A stretch of DNA of 64,000 bases from positions 1,398,501 through 1,462,500 of the forward strand of contig JALJCR010000001.1 of NCBI GenBank assembly GCA_022953095.1. Reading direction: 5' to 3'. The position numbers were made by a program, and so were the translations under genes. A model generated the notes under the pieces. That model saw only the letters and a list, made by a program, of their open reading frames with translations. It did not search any database and was not told the origin of the DNA. Positions 25,957-33,559 of the stretch are shown piece after piece (the first letter of the stretch is position 1; each line of letters starts with the position of its first letter). The stretch is from Qipengyuania sp. ABI-127-1. Its GTDB lineage: Bacteria > Pseudomonadota > Alphaproteobacteria > Sphingomonadales > Sphingomonadaceae.

Positions 25957-27260
25957 GAGGATGCCGTAGCCAGGAGGGTAGTGAAATTGGGAAAGCTGGT
26001 TGCGATGGGTTCGGTTCTGTCTATTTCGACCCCTTCACGGCTGACGAGACCGGCGATCGCCATGCTCATCGCGATACGATGATCGAGATGCGTGGCGATT
26101 GTGCCACCGCCGGGCAGAGGCTCGCCATGCGAACCCTCGATGATGAGCCCGTCATCCGTTTCTTCCAGTGTTACGCCAACCTCGCGCAGTGCCGTGGCCA
26201 TGGCGGCCAAGCGGTCGCTTTCCTTGACGCGCAGTTCTTCCAGGCCGCTGGTCGTGGTGGTGCCTTCGGCCATTGCGGCCGCGACGAAGAGGACGGGAAA
26301 TTCATCAATCATGCTCGGCGCGATGGCGGGATCGACCTCGATCCCCCTGAGGCGCGAGTGTCTCACATGCAGATCGGCGACCGGCTCGCCGCCGACGTCG
26401 CGTTCGTCCAGCTTTTCGATATCGGCACCCATCAGCTCGAGCGCGCGGAAAATGCCATCGCGGGTCGGATTGAGGCCGACATTCTCGATCACGAGGTCGC
26501 TGCCCGGTACTACGCTGGCCGCCACGGCGAAGAAGGCGGCGGAGGACGGGTCGCCCGGTACGGCGATGTCGCAGGGGCGCAGCTCGGCGGGACCGTGAAT
26601 GCGGATGACCCGCTCGCCTTCGGCCTCCTCGACTGTCAGTTCGGCGCCGAAACCGCGCAGCATGCGCTCGGTATGATCGCGCGTCGGCACCGGCTCGATC
26701 ACCGTAGTCGTGCCCGGTGTATTTAGGCCGGCAAGCAGTACCGCGCTTTTCACCTGCGCGCTGGCCACAGGCAGGCGGTAGGTGATCGGCACGGCGGGCT
26801 GCACGCCTTCCATCGCCAGCGGCAACGTGCCGCCGGGGGAGGGGGCAAAGCTTGCGCCCATGGTCGAAAGCGGGTCGATAACCCGGTTCATCGGGCGTTT
26901 CGACAGGCTGGCATCGCCAGTGAAGGTTGCAGTGATCCCGTGGCTTGCGATCACGCCCATGAGGAGCCGTGTCGAAGTACCTGAATTGCCCATGTCGAGC
27001 GCCCGGTCGGGCTGCAATAGGCCGCCGACACCTACGCCGTGCACCACCCACTCATCGCCGTCGCGTTCGATGTGGACGCCCATTGCACGCAGGGCGTCTG
27101 CGGTGGCGAGCACGTCTTCACCCTCGAGCAGGCCCGAAATGCGGGTGCGGCCCACGGCCAGCGCGCCGAACATCAACGAACGGTGGCTGATCGATTTGTC
27201 GCCCGGAACGCGAATGCGTCCGGTCAGCGGGGGAGAGGGCATGAAGCGGTGGGTGGTCAA
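25953..27260 (-). CDS. aroA: 3-phosphoshikimate 1-carboxyvinyltransferase (EPSP synthase)
   Basis: AroA transfers the enolpyruvyl group of PEP to shikimate-3-phosphate. The 435-residue protein starts close to PGDKSISHRSLM, with the PEP/shikimate lysine, followed by the GNSGTSTRLLMG motif that holds the conserved glycine near residue 95, and the C-terminal EELRVKESDRL and HLDHRIAMS blocks. The motif variants are those of the class II enzymes common in alphaproteobacteria. It starts a minus-strand run with the small membrane protein gene, cmk, the MarR-GNAT gene and rpsA. Confidence 0.97.
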   Translation of the reverse strand: MTTHRFMPSPPLTGRIRVPGDKSISHRSLMFGALAVGRTRISGLLEGEDVLATADALRAMGVHIERDGDEWVVHGVGVGGLLQPDRALDMGNSGTSTRLLMGVIASHGITATFTGDASLSKRPMNRVIDPLSTMGASFAPSPGGTLPLAMEGVQPAVPITYRLPVASAQVKSAVLLAGLNTPGTTTVIEPVPTRDHTERMLRGFGAELTVEEAEGERVIRIHGPAELRPCDIAVPGDPSSAAFFAVAASVVPGSDLVIENVGLNPTRDGIFRALELMGADIEKLDERDVGGEPVADLHVRHSRLRGIEVDPAIAPSMIDEFPVLFVAAAMAEGTTTTSGLEELRVKESDRLAAMATALREVGVTLEETDDGLIIEGSHGEPLPGGGTIATHLDHRIAMSMAIAGLVSREGVEIDRTEPIATSFPNFTTLLATASS

Positions 27261-27432
27261 TCGAGAGTCCCGTAATTGGCGATGGATACGGCTGCGGCGC
27301 TTTGACAGTGCACATGCGTTCTGGCAAGGCGCGCGCGCTGTTGATTCCTGCCCAGCGGGAACCCATCAAGACAATTGCGTATTCACGACCCTGCGGCGCT
27401 TCGCCGGGGGCGACAGACTTTAAGGATTACAC

Positions 27433-27777
27433 ATGGTCAAACCGGAATGGGGTACCAAGCGGACCTGCCCGAACTGCGGCACCCGCTTCTACGATCTGAA
27501 CAAGGAAGATCCCGTCACCTGCATCGAATGCGGTGAAGAGTGGACGCCGGAACCGGTGCTCAAGTCGAAGCAGCCGATCCTCGCCGAGGAAGAGAAGAAG
27601 GACAAGAAGGGCGAAGCCGATAGCGATCTGGGCGGCGACGACGACGATGACGATCTGGATATCGACATCGACGAGGACGATGATTCGCCCGACAATGAAG
27701 TCGATCTGGGCGGTGACGACGATCTCGGGGTCGAGACGAAATCGAAGGGCGACGACGACGATTCCGACGATAGCTAA
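27433..27777 (+). CDS. TIGR02300 / FYDLN-type zinc-ribbon acidic protein
   Basis: A 114-residue protein. The N-terminus is a zinc ribbon with CPNC and CIEC (Cys 13, 16, 30 and 33) around the hallmark FYDLN. From about residue 60 onward it is a low-complexity acidic tail of aspartate runs. The family is found almost only in alphaproteobacteria and has no known function. It is divergent from aroA over a 172-base gap, and the tRNA-Ala gene follows 90 bases after its stop, with a TTGCAT and a TATATT (15 bases apart) in between that may form a weak promoter. Confidence 0.9.
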   Translation: MVKPEWGTKRTCPNCGTRFYDLNKEDPVTCIECGEEWTPEPVLKSKQPILAEEEKKDKKGEADSDLGGDDDDDDLDIDIDEDDDSPDNEVDLGGDDDLGVETKSKGDDDDSDDS

Positions 27778-27867
27778 TTTTGCTGTTGCATTGCGGGAGG
27801 GCTGCTTATATTGGGCGCCTCCCGCAAGGGTGACGCGCCTCCCAGGACGCGTCGTTTGAAATGGCTC

Positions 27868-27943
<76 letters not shown>

Positions 27944-28266
27944 TTTCCGGACTTACCGTCTGACGGCCCAGACCGGGCTGCAAATGACGGCTCGGTACGC
28001 TTCCGGTGCTCACGGACCTTCAGTCCGCTGCGCTCCGGTTCTCCCGATCCATCATTTTCGCCTCCGGCCTGAACCGACATCCGGCAAGTTCGCAGGCCGA
28101 GTTTGATGGTAGCAGGCCGTGGCGACGGCTGCGGCTTGCTTCCATCACACCCGGGCACATGTTTGGGTTTCATCGGGGAAATCCCCACGCTGGCCGACGA
28201 GTTCTCGTCCGCCGGCGTTTTTCGCGTTTAATCCAGTGGTTCGCCATTGGAGAGGAGTAAGCAGGC
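27944..28266. other. Intergenic region between tRNA-Ala and ffh, no gene seen
   Basis: 323 bases. An imperfect hairpin lies at about 28002-28039 (CCGGTGCTCACGGAC then CTTCA, then GTCCGCTGCGCTCCGG). The SRP RNA consensus loop (GGAAGCAG type) was looked for, since ffh follows, and is not seen. A GGAGAGGAG ribosome-binding site precedes ffh. Short frames through this stretch do not resemble known proteins. Confidence 0.5.
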
Positions 28267-29754
28267 ATGTTCGATACTCTGTCCGACCGGCTCGGCAATG
28301 TCTTCGACCGCCTGAAAGGGCGCGGCGCACTGTCGGAGAACGACGTGCGCGAGGCGATGCGCGAGATTCGTATCGCGCTGCTCGAGGCCGATGTCGCGCT
28401 GCCCGTCGTGCGCCGTTTCATCGATGCGGTCACCGAGAAGGCAATCGGTTCGGAAGTCCTGAAATCGGTCACGCCGGGGCAGCAGGTCGTCAAGATCGTT
28501 GATGAAGAGCTGACCGCCATGCTCGGCGGCGGTGAGGATGCCGATCCCACATCGCGCGAGCTGAACTTTGCCGCGAAGCCCCCGGTTGTCATCATGATGG
28601 TCGGCCTGCAAGGCTCGGGTAAGACGACCACCACCGCCAAGCTCGGCAAGCTGATCCGCGAAAAGCACGGCAAGAAGGCCATGATGGCCTCGCTCGACGT
28701 CAATCGGCCGGCCGCGCAGGAACAGCTCAAGGTCCTCGGCGAGCAGGTCGAGGTCGCGACCCTGCCGATCATCGAAGGCCAGCAGCCGGTCGACATCGCC
28801 CGTCGCGCGATGGAAAGCGCCAGGCTCCAGTCGGCCGACGTGCTGCTGCTCGACACCGCGGGCCGCCTGCATGTCGACGAAGCGCTGATGGCCGAAATGA
28901 AGGCGATCGCCAGCGTCTCCGCGCCGATCGAGGTGCTGCTGGTGGTCGACAGCCTGACCGGTCAGGACGCGGTCAATGTCGCGCAGAGCTTTACCGGCGA
29001 AGTGCCGCTGACCGGCGTGGTGCTGACCCGGATGGACGGCGATGCGCGCGGCGGTGCGGCGCTTTCCATGCGCTATGTCACCGGCAAGCCGATCAAGTTT
29101 GCCGGCACGGGCGAAAAACTCGACGCGATCGAGGCGTTCGATCCCAAGCGCGTTGCCGGTCGAATCCTCGGCATGGGCGATGTCGTGTCGCTGGTCGAGA
29201 AGGCCGCCGAAACCATCAAGCAGGACGAGGCCGAGGCGCTCGCCAAGAAGATGGCGAAGGGCCAGTTCGACCTCGAGGATCTGCGCATGCAACTGAAGCA
29301 GATGCAGAACATGGGCGGCCTCGGCATGCTGGCAGGGATGCTGCCGGGCATGAAAAAGGCCAAGGCGGCGATGGCGTCGTCGAACATGGACGACAAGGTG
29401 CTCGTCCACATGGATGCGATTATCGGATCGATGACGCCGAAGGAGCGCAAGAACCCCGCGCTGCTCAATGCCAAGCGCAAGAAACGCGTGGCAGCAGGTT
29501 CGGGGACGCAGGTGCAAGAGGTCAACAAGGTGCTGAAGATGCACCAGGAAATGTCCCGCGCCATGAAGCAGATCAAGAAGATGGGCGGCCTAAAGGGGCT
29601 CGGCGCGCTGTTCGGCGGCGGCGGGATGCCTGGAATGGGCGGCGTTGGCGGCATGGGCGGCATGCCCGGCCTCGGAGCGCCCGGGGCGAAGGGGCCGGGC
29701 GTCGATCCCAGCACGCTCCCGCCTGACCTGCAAGAAATGCTTAAGAAGAAATAA
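28267..29754 (+). CDS. ffh: Signal recognition particle protein Ffh
   Basis: The SRP GTPase that binds 4.5S RNA and nascent membrane proteins. The 495-residue protein has the N domain, the GTPase G domain with GLQGSGKTTTTAKLG (G1), DTAGRLHVDE (G3) and TRMDGDARGGAALS (G4), and the methionine-rich M domain from about residue 300. The C-terminus adds a Gly/Met-rich tail (GGMPGMGGVGGMGGM), common in alphaproteobacteria. It heads the ffh-rpsP-rimM cluster, with rpsP 34 bases downstream. Confidence 0.97.
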   Translation: MFDTLSDRLGNVFDRLKGRGALSENDVREAMREIRIALLEADVALPVVRRFIDAVTEKAIGSEVLKSVTPGQQVVKIVDEELTAMLGGGEDADPTSRELNFAAKPPVVIMMVGLQGSGKTTTTAKLGKLIREKHGKKAMMASLDVNRPAAQEQLKVLGEQVEVATLPIIEGQQPVDIARRAMESARLQSADVLLLDTAGRLHVDEALMAEMKAIASVSAPIEVLLVVDSLTGQDAVNVAQSFTGEVPLTGVVLTRMDGDARGGAALSMRYVTGKPIKFAGTGEKLDAIEAFDPKRVAGRILGMGDVVSLVEKAAETIKQDEAEALAKKMAKGQFDLEDLRMQLKQMQNMGGLGMLAGMLPGMKKAKAAMASSNMDDKVLVHMDAIIGSMTPKERKNPALLNAKRKKRVAAGSGTQVQEVNKVLKMHQEMSRAMKQIKKMGGLKGLGALFGGGGMPGMGGVGGMGGMPGLGAPGAKGPGVDPSTLPPDLQEMLKKK

Positions 29755-29788
29755 GTTTCAAAAGTTTACGTTCGAAAGGTAATATCAA

Positions 29789-30262
29789 ATGGCAGTTGCA
29801 ATCCGTCTTTCGCGTGGTGGTGCCAAGAAGCGCCCCTACTACCGTATCGTCGTGTCGGACTCGCGCAGCCCGCGCGACGGCAAATATCTGGAGCAGATCG
29901 GCACCTACAACCCGATGCTGCCGAAGGATTCGGGCGAGCGTGTGAAGCTCAACGAAGACCGCGCGCGTCACTGGCTGTCGGTCGGCGCGAAACCTTCGGA
30001 CCGTGTCCACCGTTTCTTTGATGCCGCAGGTATCCTCGAGCGCGCGCCGCGGAACAACCCGAAGAAGGGCGAGCCGGGTGAAGCGGCCAAGGAACGCGCC
30101 GAAGAAAAGGCCGCCAAGATCGCTGAAGCGGAAGAAGCCGCCAAGGCTGCCGAGGAAGAAGCCAAGGCCGCTGCCGCGGCTCCGGCTGAAGAAGCTCCGG
30201 CCGAAGAAGCCGCTGCTGAAGAAGCGTCGGCTGAAGAAGCCACCGAAGACAAGGGCGAGTAA
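29789..30262 (+). CDS. rpsP: 30S ribosomal protein S16 with acidic C-terminal extension
   Basis: The first about 80 residues are a normal S16 ([33 protein letters not shown]). The protein continues to 157 residues, nearly twice the E. coli length, with a low-complexity tail of alanine, glutamate and lysine from about residue 85 to the end. Alphaproteobacterial S16 proteins often have extended tails, but this one is long. It lies between ffh and rimM, with rimM eight bases after its stop. Confidence 0.97.
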   Translation: MAVAIRLSRGGAKKRPYYRIVVSDSRSPRDGKYLEQIGTYNPMLPKDSGERVKLNEDRARHWLSVGAKPSDRVHRFFDAAGILERAPRNNPKKGEPGEAAKERAEEKAAKIAEAEEAAKAAEEEAKAAAAAPAEEAPAEEAAAEEASAEEATEDKGE

Positions 30263-30270
30263 TCGCGCCC

Positions 30271-30756
30271 ATGTCGGACAAGCCCCTCATGCTGGCCGCC
30301 GTCACCGGTGCGCATGGCGTGACGGGCGAAGTCCGCCTGAAGCTATTCGGCGAAGGGATCGATGCCCTGAGGCCGCACAAGAGCTTCAACGAGGGCGCGC
30401 TGACCCTCGTGAAAATCCGCAGCGACAATAAGGGCGGTGCCATCGCGCGCTTTGCGGAGGCCACGGATCGGACTTCGGCCGAGCAGCTGCGCGGCACCGC
30501 TCTTTCCGTTCCGCGCGAGGCATTGCGGGACCTTGCCGAAGACGAATTCTATTTCTCCGACCTGATCGGCCTTTCCGTTGTCACCGACAAGGGCGATACG
30601 GTGGGCCGCGTCTGCGCGGTCGAGAATTTCGGCGCCACGGATATTGTCGAGATCGAGAGACCCGACGGCACAACATTCATGGTCCCATTGACGAAGCAGG
30701 CCGTGCCCACTTGGGATAGCGAAACGCTGACCGTGAGCGCCGACTTCGTCGATTAG
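30271..30756 (+). CDS. rimM: Ribosome maturation factor RimM
   Basis: RimM binds S19 and assists maturation of the 30S head. The 161-residue protein has the N-terminal RimM beta-barrel ([18 protein letters not shown]) and the C-terminal PRC-barrel ([16 protein letters not shown], ending [10 protein letters not shown]). In most bacteria trmD follows directly; here the gene ends against a convergent flavoprotein gene with a four-base stop overlap (TTAG), and trmD comes 1.5 kb later. Confidence 0.95.
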   Translation: MSDKPLMLAAVTGAHGVTGEVRLKLFGEGIDALRPHKSFNEGALTLVKIRSDNKGGAIARFAEATDRTSAEQLRGTALSVPREALRDLAEDEFYFSDLIGLSVVTDKGDTVGRVCAVENFGATDIVEIERPDGTTFMVPLTKQAVPTWDSETLTVSADFVD

Positions 30757-31667
30757 CGCCGTAGGGGCGCCTTCTCCGATAGATGATTACGGATCGTTGT
30801 CGCCGCGACCCCGGCCTGCCCCATCGCATGGCTGATCTGGTCCAGCCCGAGGACCACATCGCCCGCAGCGAAGAGCCCCGGCACGCTGGTTTCAAGGTGG
30901 TCGTCGACGAGGACACAGTCACCTTCGCTCACTTTCGCGCCGCATTTCACGGCCAGCCCCGAACGCACGACCGATCCGAGTGCGGGATAGATGCTGTCGA
31001 ACGCCATCCGGCCATCGGCTGTATCGCAGGCGAGCCTGCCGTTCTCGATCGCGAAACCGCCGCACGGTCCCGCGACGCGGGCGATTCCCGCCGCGTCCAA
31101 TATCGCTGAACACTGCTCCGACACGTCGTGATCGCCGCCGGGCGAGATCAATGTGAGATCCTTCGTATAGGTTCGGAGGAACTGAGCCTCTGCAGTGCCA
31201 TGGTCGCCGGTGCCGATCACAGCGACACGACGGTCGGTGACTTCGTAGCCATCGCAAACCGGGCAATAGCGGATCAGGCCGCGCGCCATGGCTTCGTCAT
31301 GGAGTTGCTCGTCGATCCCCTCGGGCCGATTGTTGACCACGCCCGTGGCAAGCAGAACGGTACGCGCGCGATACTCCTCTTTGTCGCAGTGGACGGTGAA
31401 ATATTCGCCATCGCGCTCGAGGTCGGTCACCCGCTTCGGCTCGCGCAGCGCCCCGTATTTCGCCGCCTGCTCGCGCATCCGTTCGAGCAGTTCGTTGCCG
31501 TTAATGCCGTCGGGAAAACCGGCGTGGTTGTGACTCGTCGGGATCCAGTTTGCGCGGCTTGTGCCGCAATCGAACAAGCGGATATCGAGGTGATACCGCG
31601 CGAGATAGATCGCCGCTGTTAGCCCTGCCGGGCCTGCGCCCACAATGATGCAGTCGTCGATCTCCAT
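30753..31667 (-). CDS. Thioredoxin-reductase-like NAD(P)/FAD oxidoreductase with CPVC motif
   Basis: A 304-residue two-domain flavoprotein. The FAD motif GAGPAG is at residues 10-15 and the pyridine nucleotide motif GTGDHG is near 155. A redox-active pair CPVC is in [10 protein letters not shown], the position of CATC in true thioredoxin reductase, and the C-terminal FAD motif is LFAAGDVV. Such CPVC/CPxC relatives are widespread and their partners differ, so calling it TrxB would be too strong. ATG 31667 (MEIDDC) is chosen to match the family N-terminus. It interrupts the rimM-trmD cluster on the opposite strand. Confidence 0.88.
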   Translation of the reverse strand: MEIDDCIIVGAGPAGLTAAIYLARYHLDIRLFDCGTSRANWIPTSHNHAGFPDGINGNELLERMREQAAKYGALREPKRVTDLERDGEYFTVHCDKEEYRARTVLLATGVVNNRPEGIDEQLHDEAMARGLIRYCPVCDGYEVTDRRVAVIGTGDHGTAEAQFLRTYTKDLTLISPGGDHDVSEQCSAILDAAGIARVAGPCGGFAIENGRLACDTADGRMAFDSIYPALGSVVRSGLAVKCGAKVSEGDCVLVDDHLETSVPGLFAAGDVVLGLDQISHAMGQAGVAATTIRNHLSEKAPLRR

Positions 31668-31872
31668 GGCAGGGATACGCGCGGGATCGGAAAGGGTGCC
31701 GAGTAAGACAGCCAGTGGCATGACGCGGGTGGGCGAGAAAAAACGCTGTTCGCAGAGCTCGATCTGACAGAGATAGAATGGGCTTGGCATCGCTCGCGGA
31801 AGACAGCCAAGTCTCGTGGTCTGAGATATGCAAACTGCGCATCGGCATGCGCGCCAAGCCTGGGGGATCGAA

Positions 31873-32172
31873 ATGATCGATAATGCAGTTTTCCTGATCG
31901 GCGCATATGGCGCGATGGCGGCAGGGTTCAGCGCCACGGTAGCCAAGGTCTCCCCAACGATCGGTCCGCGCCTTCGCCACCTGTTTTCGGGTGCGGCTCC
32001 GCTGGCGGCAGTGCTCGCCGCGCGCCTTGATGGGGCCAGCAGCGTCACGTTGGACGGCATGGACCTGTTTTCAGCGGGCGGACTGGTAATCATCGGTGTG
32101 GTCACGTCGAGCGTGGTCGGTAAATTCGTGCCGACGATTGATGCTTCCGATCGCCGTCTGACCTCTCGCTGA
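31873..32172 (+). CDS. Small hypothetical membrane protein
   Basis: A possible 99-residue protein with two to three weakly hydrophobic stretches ([49 protein letters not shown]). I do not recognise a family. ATG 31873 overlaps the stop of a 32-codon upstream frame by four bases, and the flavoprotein gene is divergent about 200 bases away. Codon use is plausible but not decisive. It precedes trmD by 59 bases. Confidence 0.5.
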   Translation: MIDNAVFLIGAYGAMAAGFSATVAKVSPTIGPRLRHLFSGAAPLAAVLAARLDGASSVTLDGMDLFSAGGLVIIGVVTSSVVGKFVPTIDASDRRLTSR

Positions 32173-32231
32173 TCGCCTTCTTCGTCGGGCCGGGATGGAA
32201 TTGACCGCAGTCTGACGCTAGGTGGCGGCGC

Positions 32232-33056
32232 ATGAGTTTCGCCGCCACCATTCTCACGCTCTATCCCGAGATGTTCCCCGGCCCGCTGGGCATAAGCCTT
32301 GCCGGGCGCGCGCTGGAGAGAGGGGATTGGTCGTGCGAAACAGTCCAGATCCGCGATTTTGCGAAGGACAAGCATCGTACGGTCGACGATACGCCCGCAG
32401 GGGGCGGGGCGGGCATGGTGCTCAAGGCCGACGTGTTGGGCCGGGCGCTTGAAAGCGTTGTTGGAAAGCCCCTTCCCTTGGGCGAAGGGGTTGCTGATGG
32501 GGGTGCTGCCCCATCGGCGTCGAACACCCACCCCTCAATCGCCTCCTCCAAGGAAGGGAAAGTTCAAAGGCCAATCCTCGCCATGACGCCGCGCGGGAAG
32601 CCGATAACGCAGGCACGCATTCGCGAAATCGCACAAGGTCCGGGTGTTGCCATCCTGTGCGGTCGGTTCGAAGGCTTCGATGAACGGATTTTCGAGGCTT
32701 ATCCGCAGATCGAACAGGTCAGCCTGGCCGATATCGTCCTGTCGGGCGGAGAGCCCGCTGCCTTGGCCATTCTCGACGCTTGCATTCGCCTGCTTCCCGG
32801 AGTAATGGGCGCGCCCGATAGCGGAGTCGAAGAGAGCTTCGAAAACGGCCTCATCGAATATCCGCAATATACCCGACCTCAGGAATGGGAAGGGCGCACG
32901 ATCCCTGAAGTGCTGCGATCGGGGGATCATGCGAAAATCGCTGCTTGGCGCAAGGCAAGGAGCGAGGAAGACACACGGTTACGCAGGCCGGACCTTTGGG
33001 AACGTTATAGTGACGTTCGGGACCGATCTGCCTCTGACGCGCGGCGAGAAGATTAA
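32232..33056 (+). CDS. trmD: tRNA (guanine-N1)-methyltransferase with internal repeat-encoded insert
   Basis: TrmD methylates G37 of tRNAs with a trefoil-knot SPOUT fold. The 274-residue protein has the normal blocks [48 protein letters not shown], the knot around [11 protein letters not shown] and [15 protein letters not shown], and the C-terminal [12 protein letters not shown]. Residues of about 78-111 do not match the family: they are encoded by the palindromic insert at 32464-32570. The insert falls in the loop before the strand RPILAM, between the first helix pair and the knot, so the enzyme may stay active. The last gene before it in the usual cluster, rimM, is 1.5 kb away. rplS follows 12 bases downstream. 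Confidence 0.93.
   Translation: MSFAATILTLYPEMFPGPLGISLAGRALERGDWSCETVQIRDFAKDKHRTVDDTPAGGGAGMVLKADVLGRALESVVGKPLPLGEGVADGGAAPSASNTHPSIASSKEGKVQRPILAMTPRGKPITQARIREIAQGPGVAILCGRFEGFDERIFEAYPQIEQVSLADIVLSGGEPAALAILDACIRLLPGVMGAPDSGVEESFENGLIEYPQYTRPQEWEGRTIPEVLRSGDHAKIAAWRKARSEEDTRLRRPDLWERYSDVRDRSASDARRED
32464..32570. repeat. In-frame palindromic repeat insertion within trmD
   Basis: About 107 bases that start with CCCCTTCCCTTGGG CGAAGGGGTTG and end with CCTCCAAGGAAGGGAAAG, so the ends are inverted repeats. Read in the trmD frame it begins [12 protein letters not shown], close to the plus-strand reading of the repeat beside DUF559 (PLGEGVGGGG); read on the minus strand it gives [12 protein letters not shown], close to the DUF559 C-terminus (PPPPTPSPKGEG). 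The borders are estimates from where TrmD family similarity stops. Confidence 0.75.
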
Positions 33057-33068
33057 GGATATGGTTCG

Positions 33069-33437
33069 ATGAACCTCATTCAACAGCTCGAAGCGGAAGC
33101 TATCGAGAACCTCGGGAAGGACATTCCCGAATTCCGCGCCGGTGACACCGTGCGCGTTGGCGTCAAGGTTATCGAAGGTAGCCGTGAACGCGTCCAGAAT
33201 TTCGAAGGCGTTGTCATTGCCCGCTCGAACCGCGGCATGGGCAGCAACTTCACCGTCCGCAAGATGAGCTTCGGGGAAGGCGTGGAACGTGTGTTCCCGC
33301 TCTACTCGCCGATCATCGACAGCATCACCGTGGTCCGCCGCGGCATCGTGCGTCGCGCCAAGCTCTACTATCTGCGTGGCCGCACCGGTAAGCGGGCGCG
33401 TATCGCCGAACGTCGCGACAACGCGCCGAAGGCATAA
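33069..33437 (+). CDS. rplS: 50S ribosomal protein L19
   Basis: A 122-residue L19 with the usual [16 protein letters not shown] and [16 protein letters not shown] blocks and the basic [15 protein letters not shown] end. It sits in the conserved place after trmD and is followed by a strong terminator. Confidence 0.97.
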   Translation: MNLIQQLEAEAIENLGKDIPEFRAGDTVRVGVKVIEGSRERVQNFEGVVIARSNRGMGSNFTVRKMSFGEGVERVFPLYSPIIDSITVVRRGIVRRAKLYYLRGRTGKRARIAERRDNAPKA

Positions 33438-33469
33438 GCGGCAAAGGCGGTTTATCAACCGAACAAGGG

Positions 33470-33508
33470 AAGGGGCGTGGCGGGATGACCGCCGCGCCCC
33501 TTTTCTTA
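33470..33508 (+). terminator. Rho-independent terminator after rplS
   Basis: Perfect-looking stem GGGGCGtGGCGG / CCGCCgCGCCCC with a five-base loop GATGA, followed by TTTTCTT. It closes the trmD-rplS unit. Confidence 0.92.
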
Positions 33509-33559
33509 TGGCCTGCGATTGGGCATGCGGGTGGCAATGATGAAAGGGACCACACGCCC

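Noticed and set aside
27944-28266. Possible SRP (4.5S) RNA gene before ffh
   Set aside because: The conserved SRP RNA loop with GGAAGCAG-type sequence is not present; only a weak unrelated hairpin is seen.
30753-31667. Calling the flavoprotein TrxB
   Set aside because: The redox pair is CPVC rather than the CATC type and the nucleotide motif differs, so the specific name is not supported.
31778-31876. A 32-codon frame ([10 protein letters not shown]...) ending in ATGA at the hypothetical gene start
   Set aside because: Too short to support and no ribosome-binding site; noted only as a possible leader.
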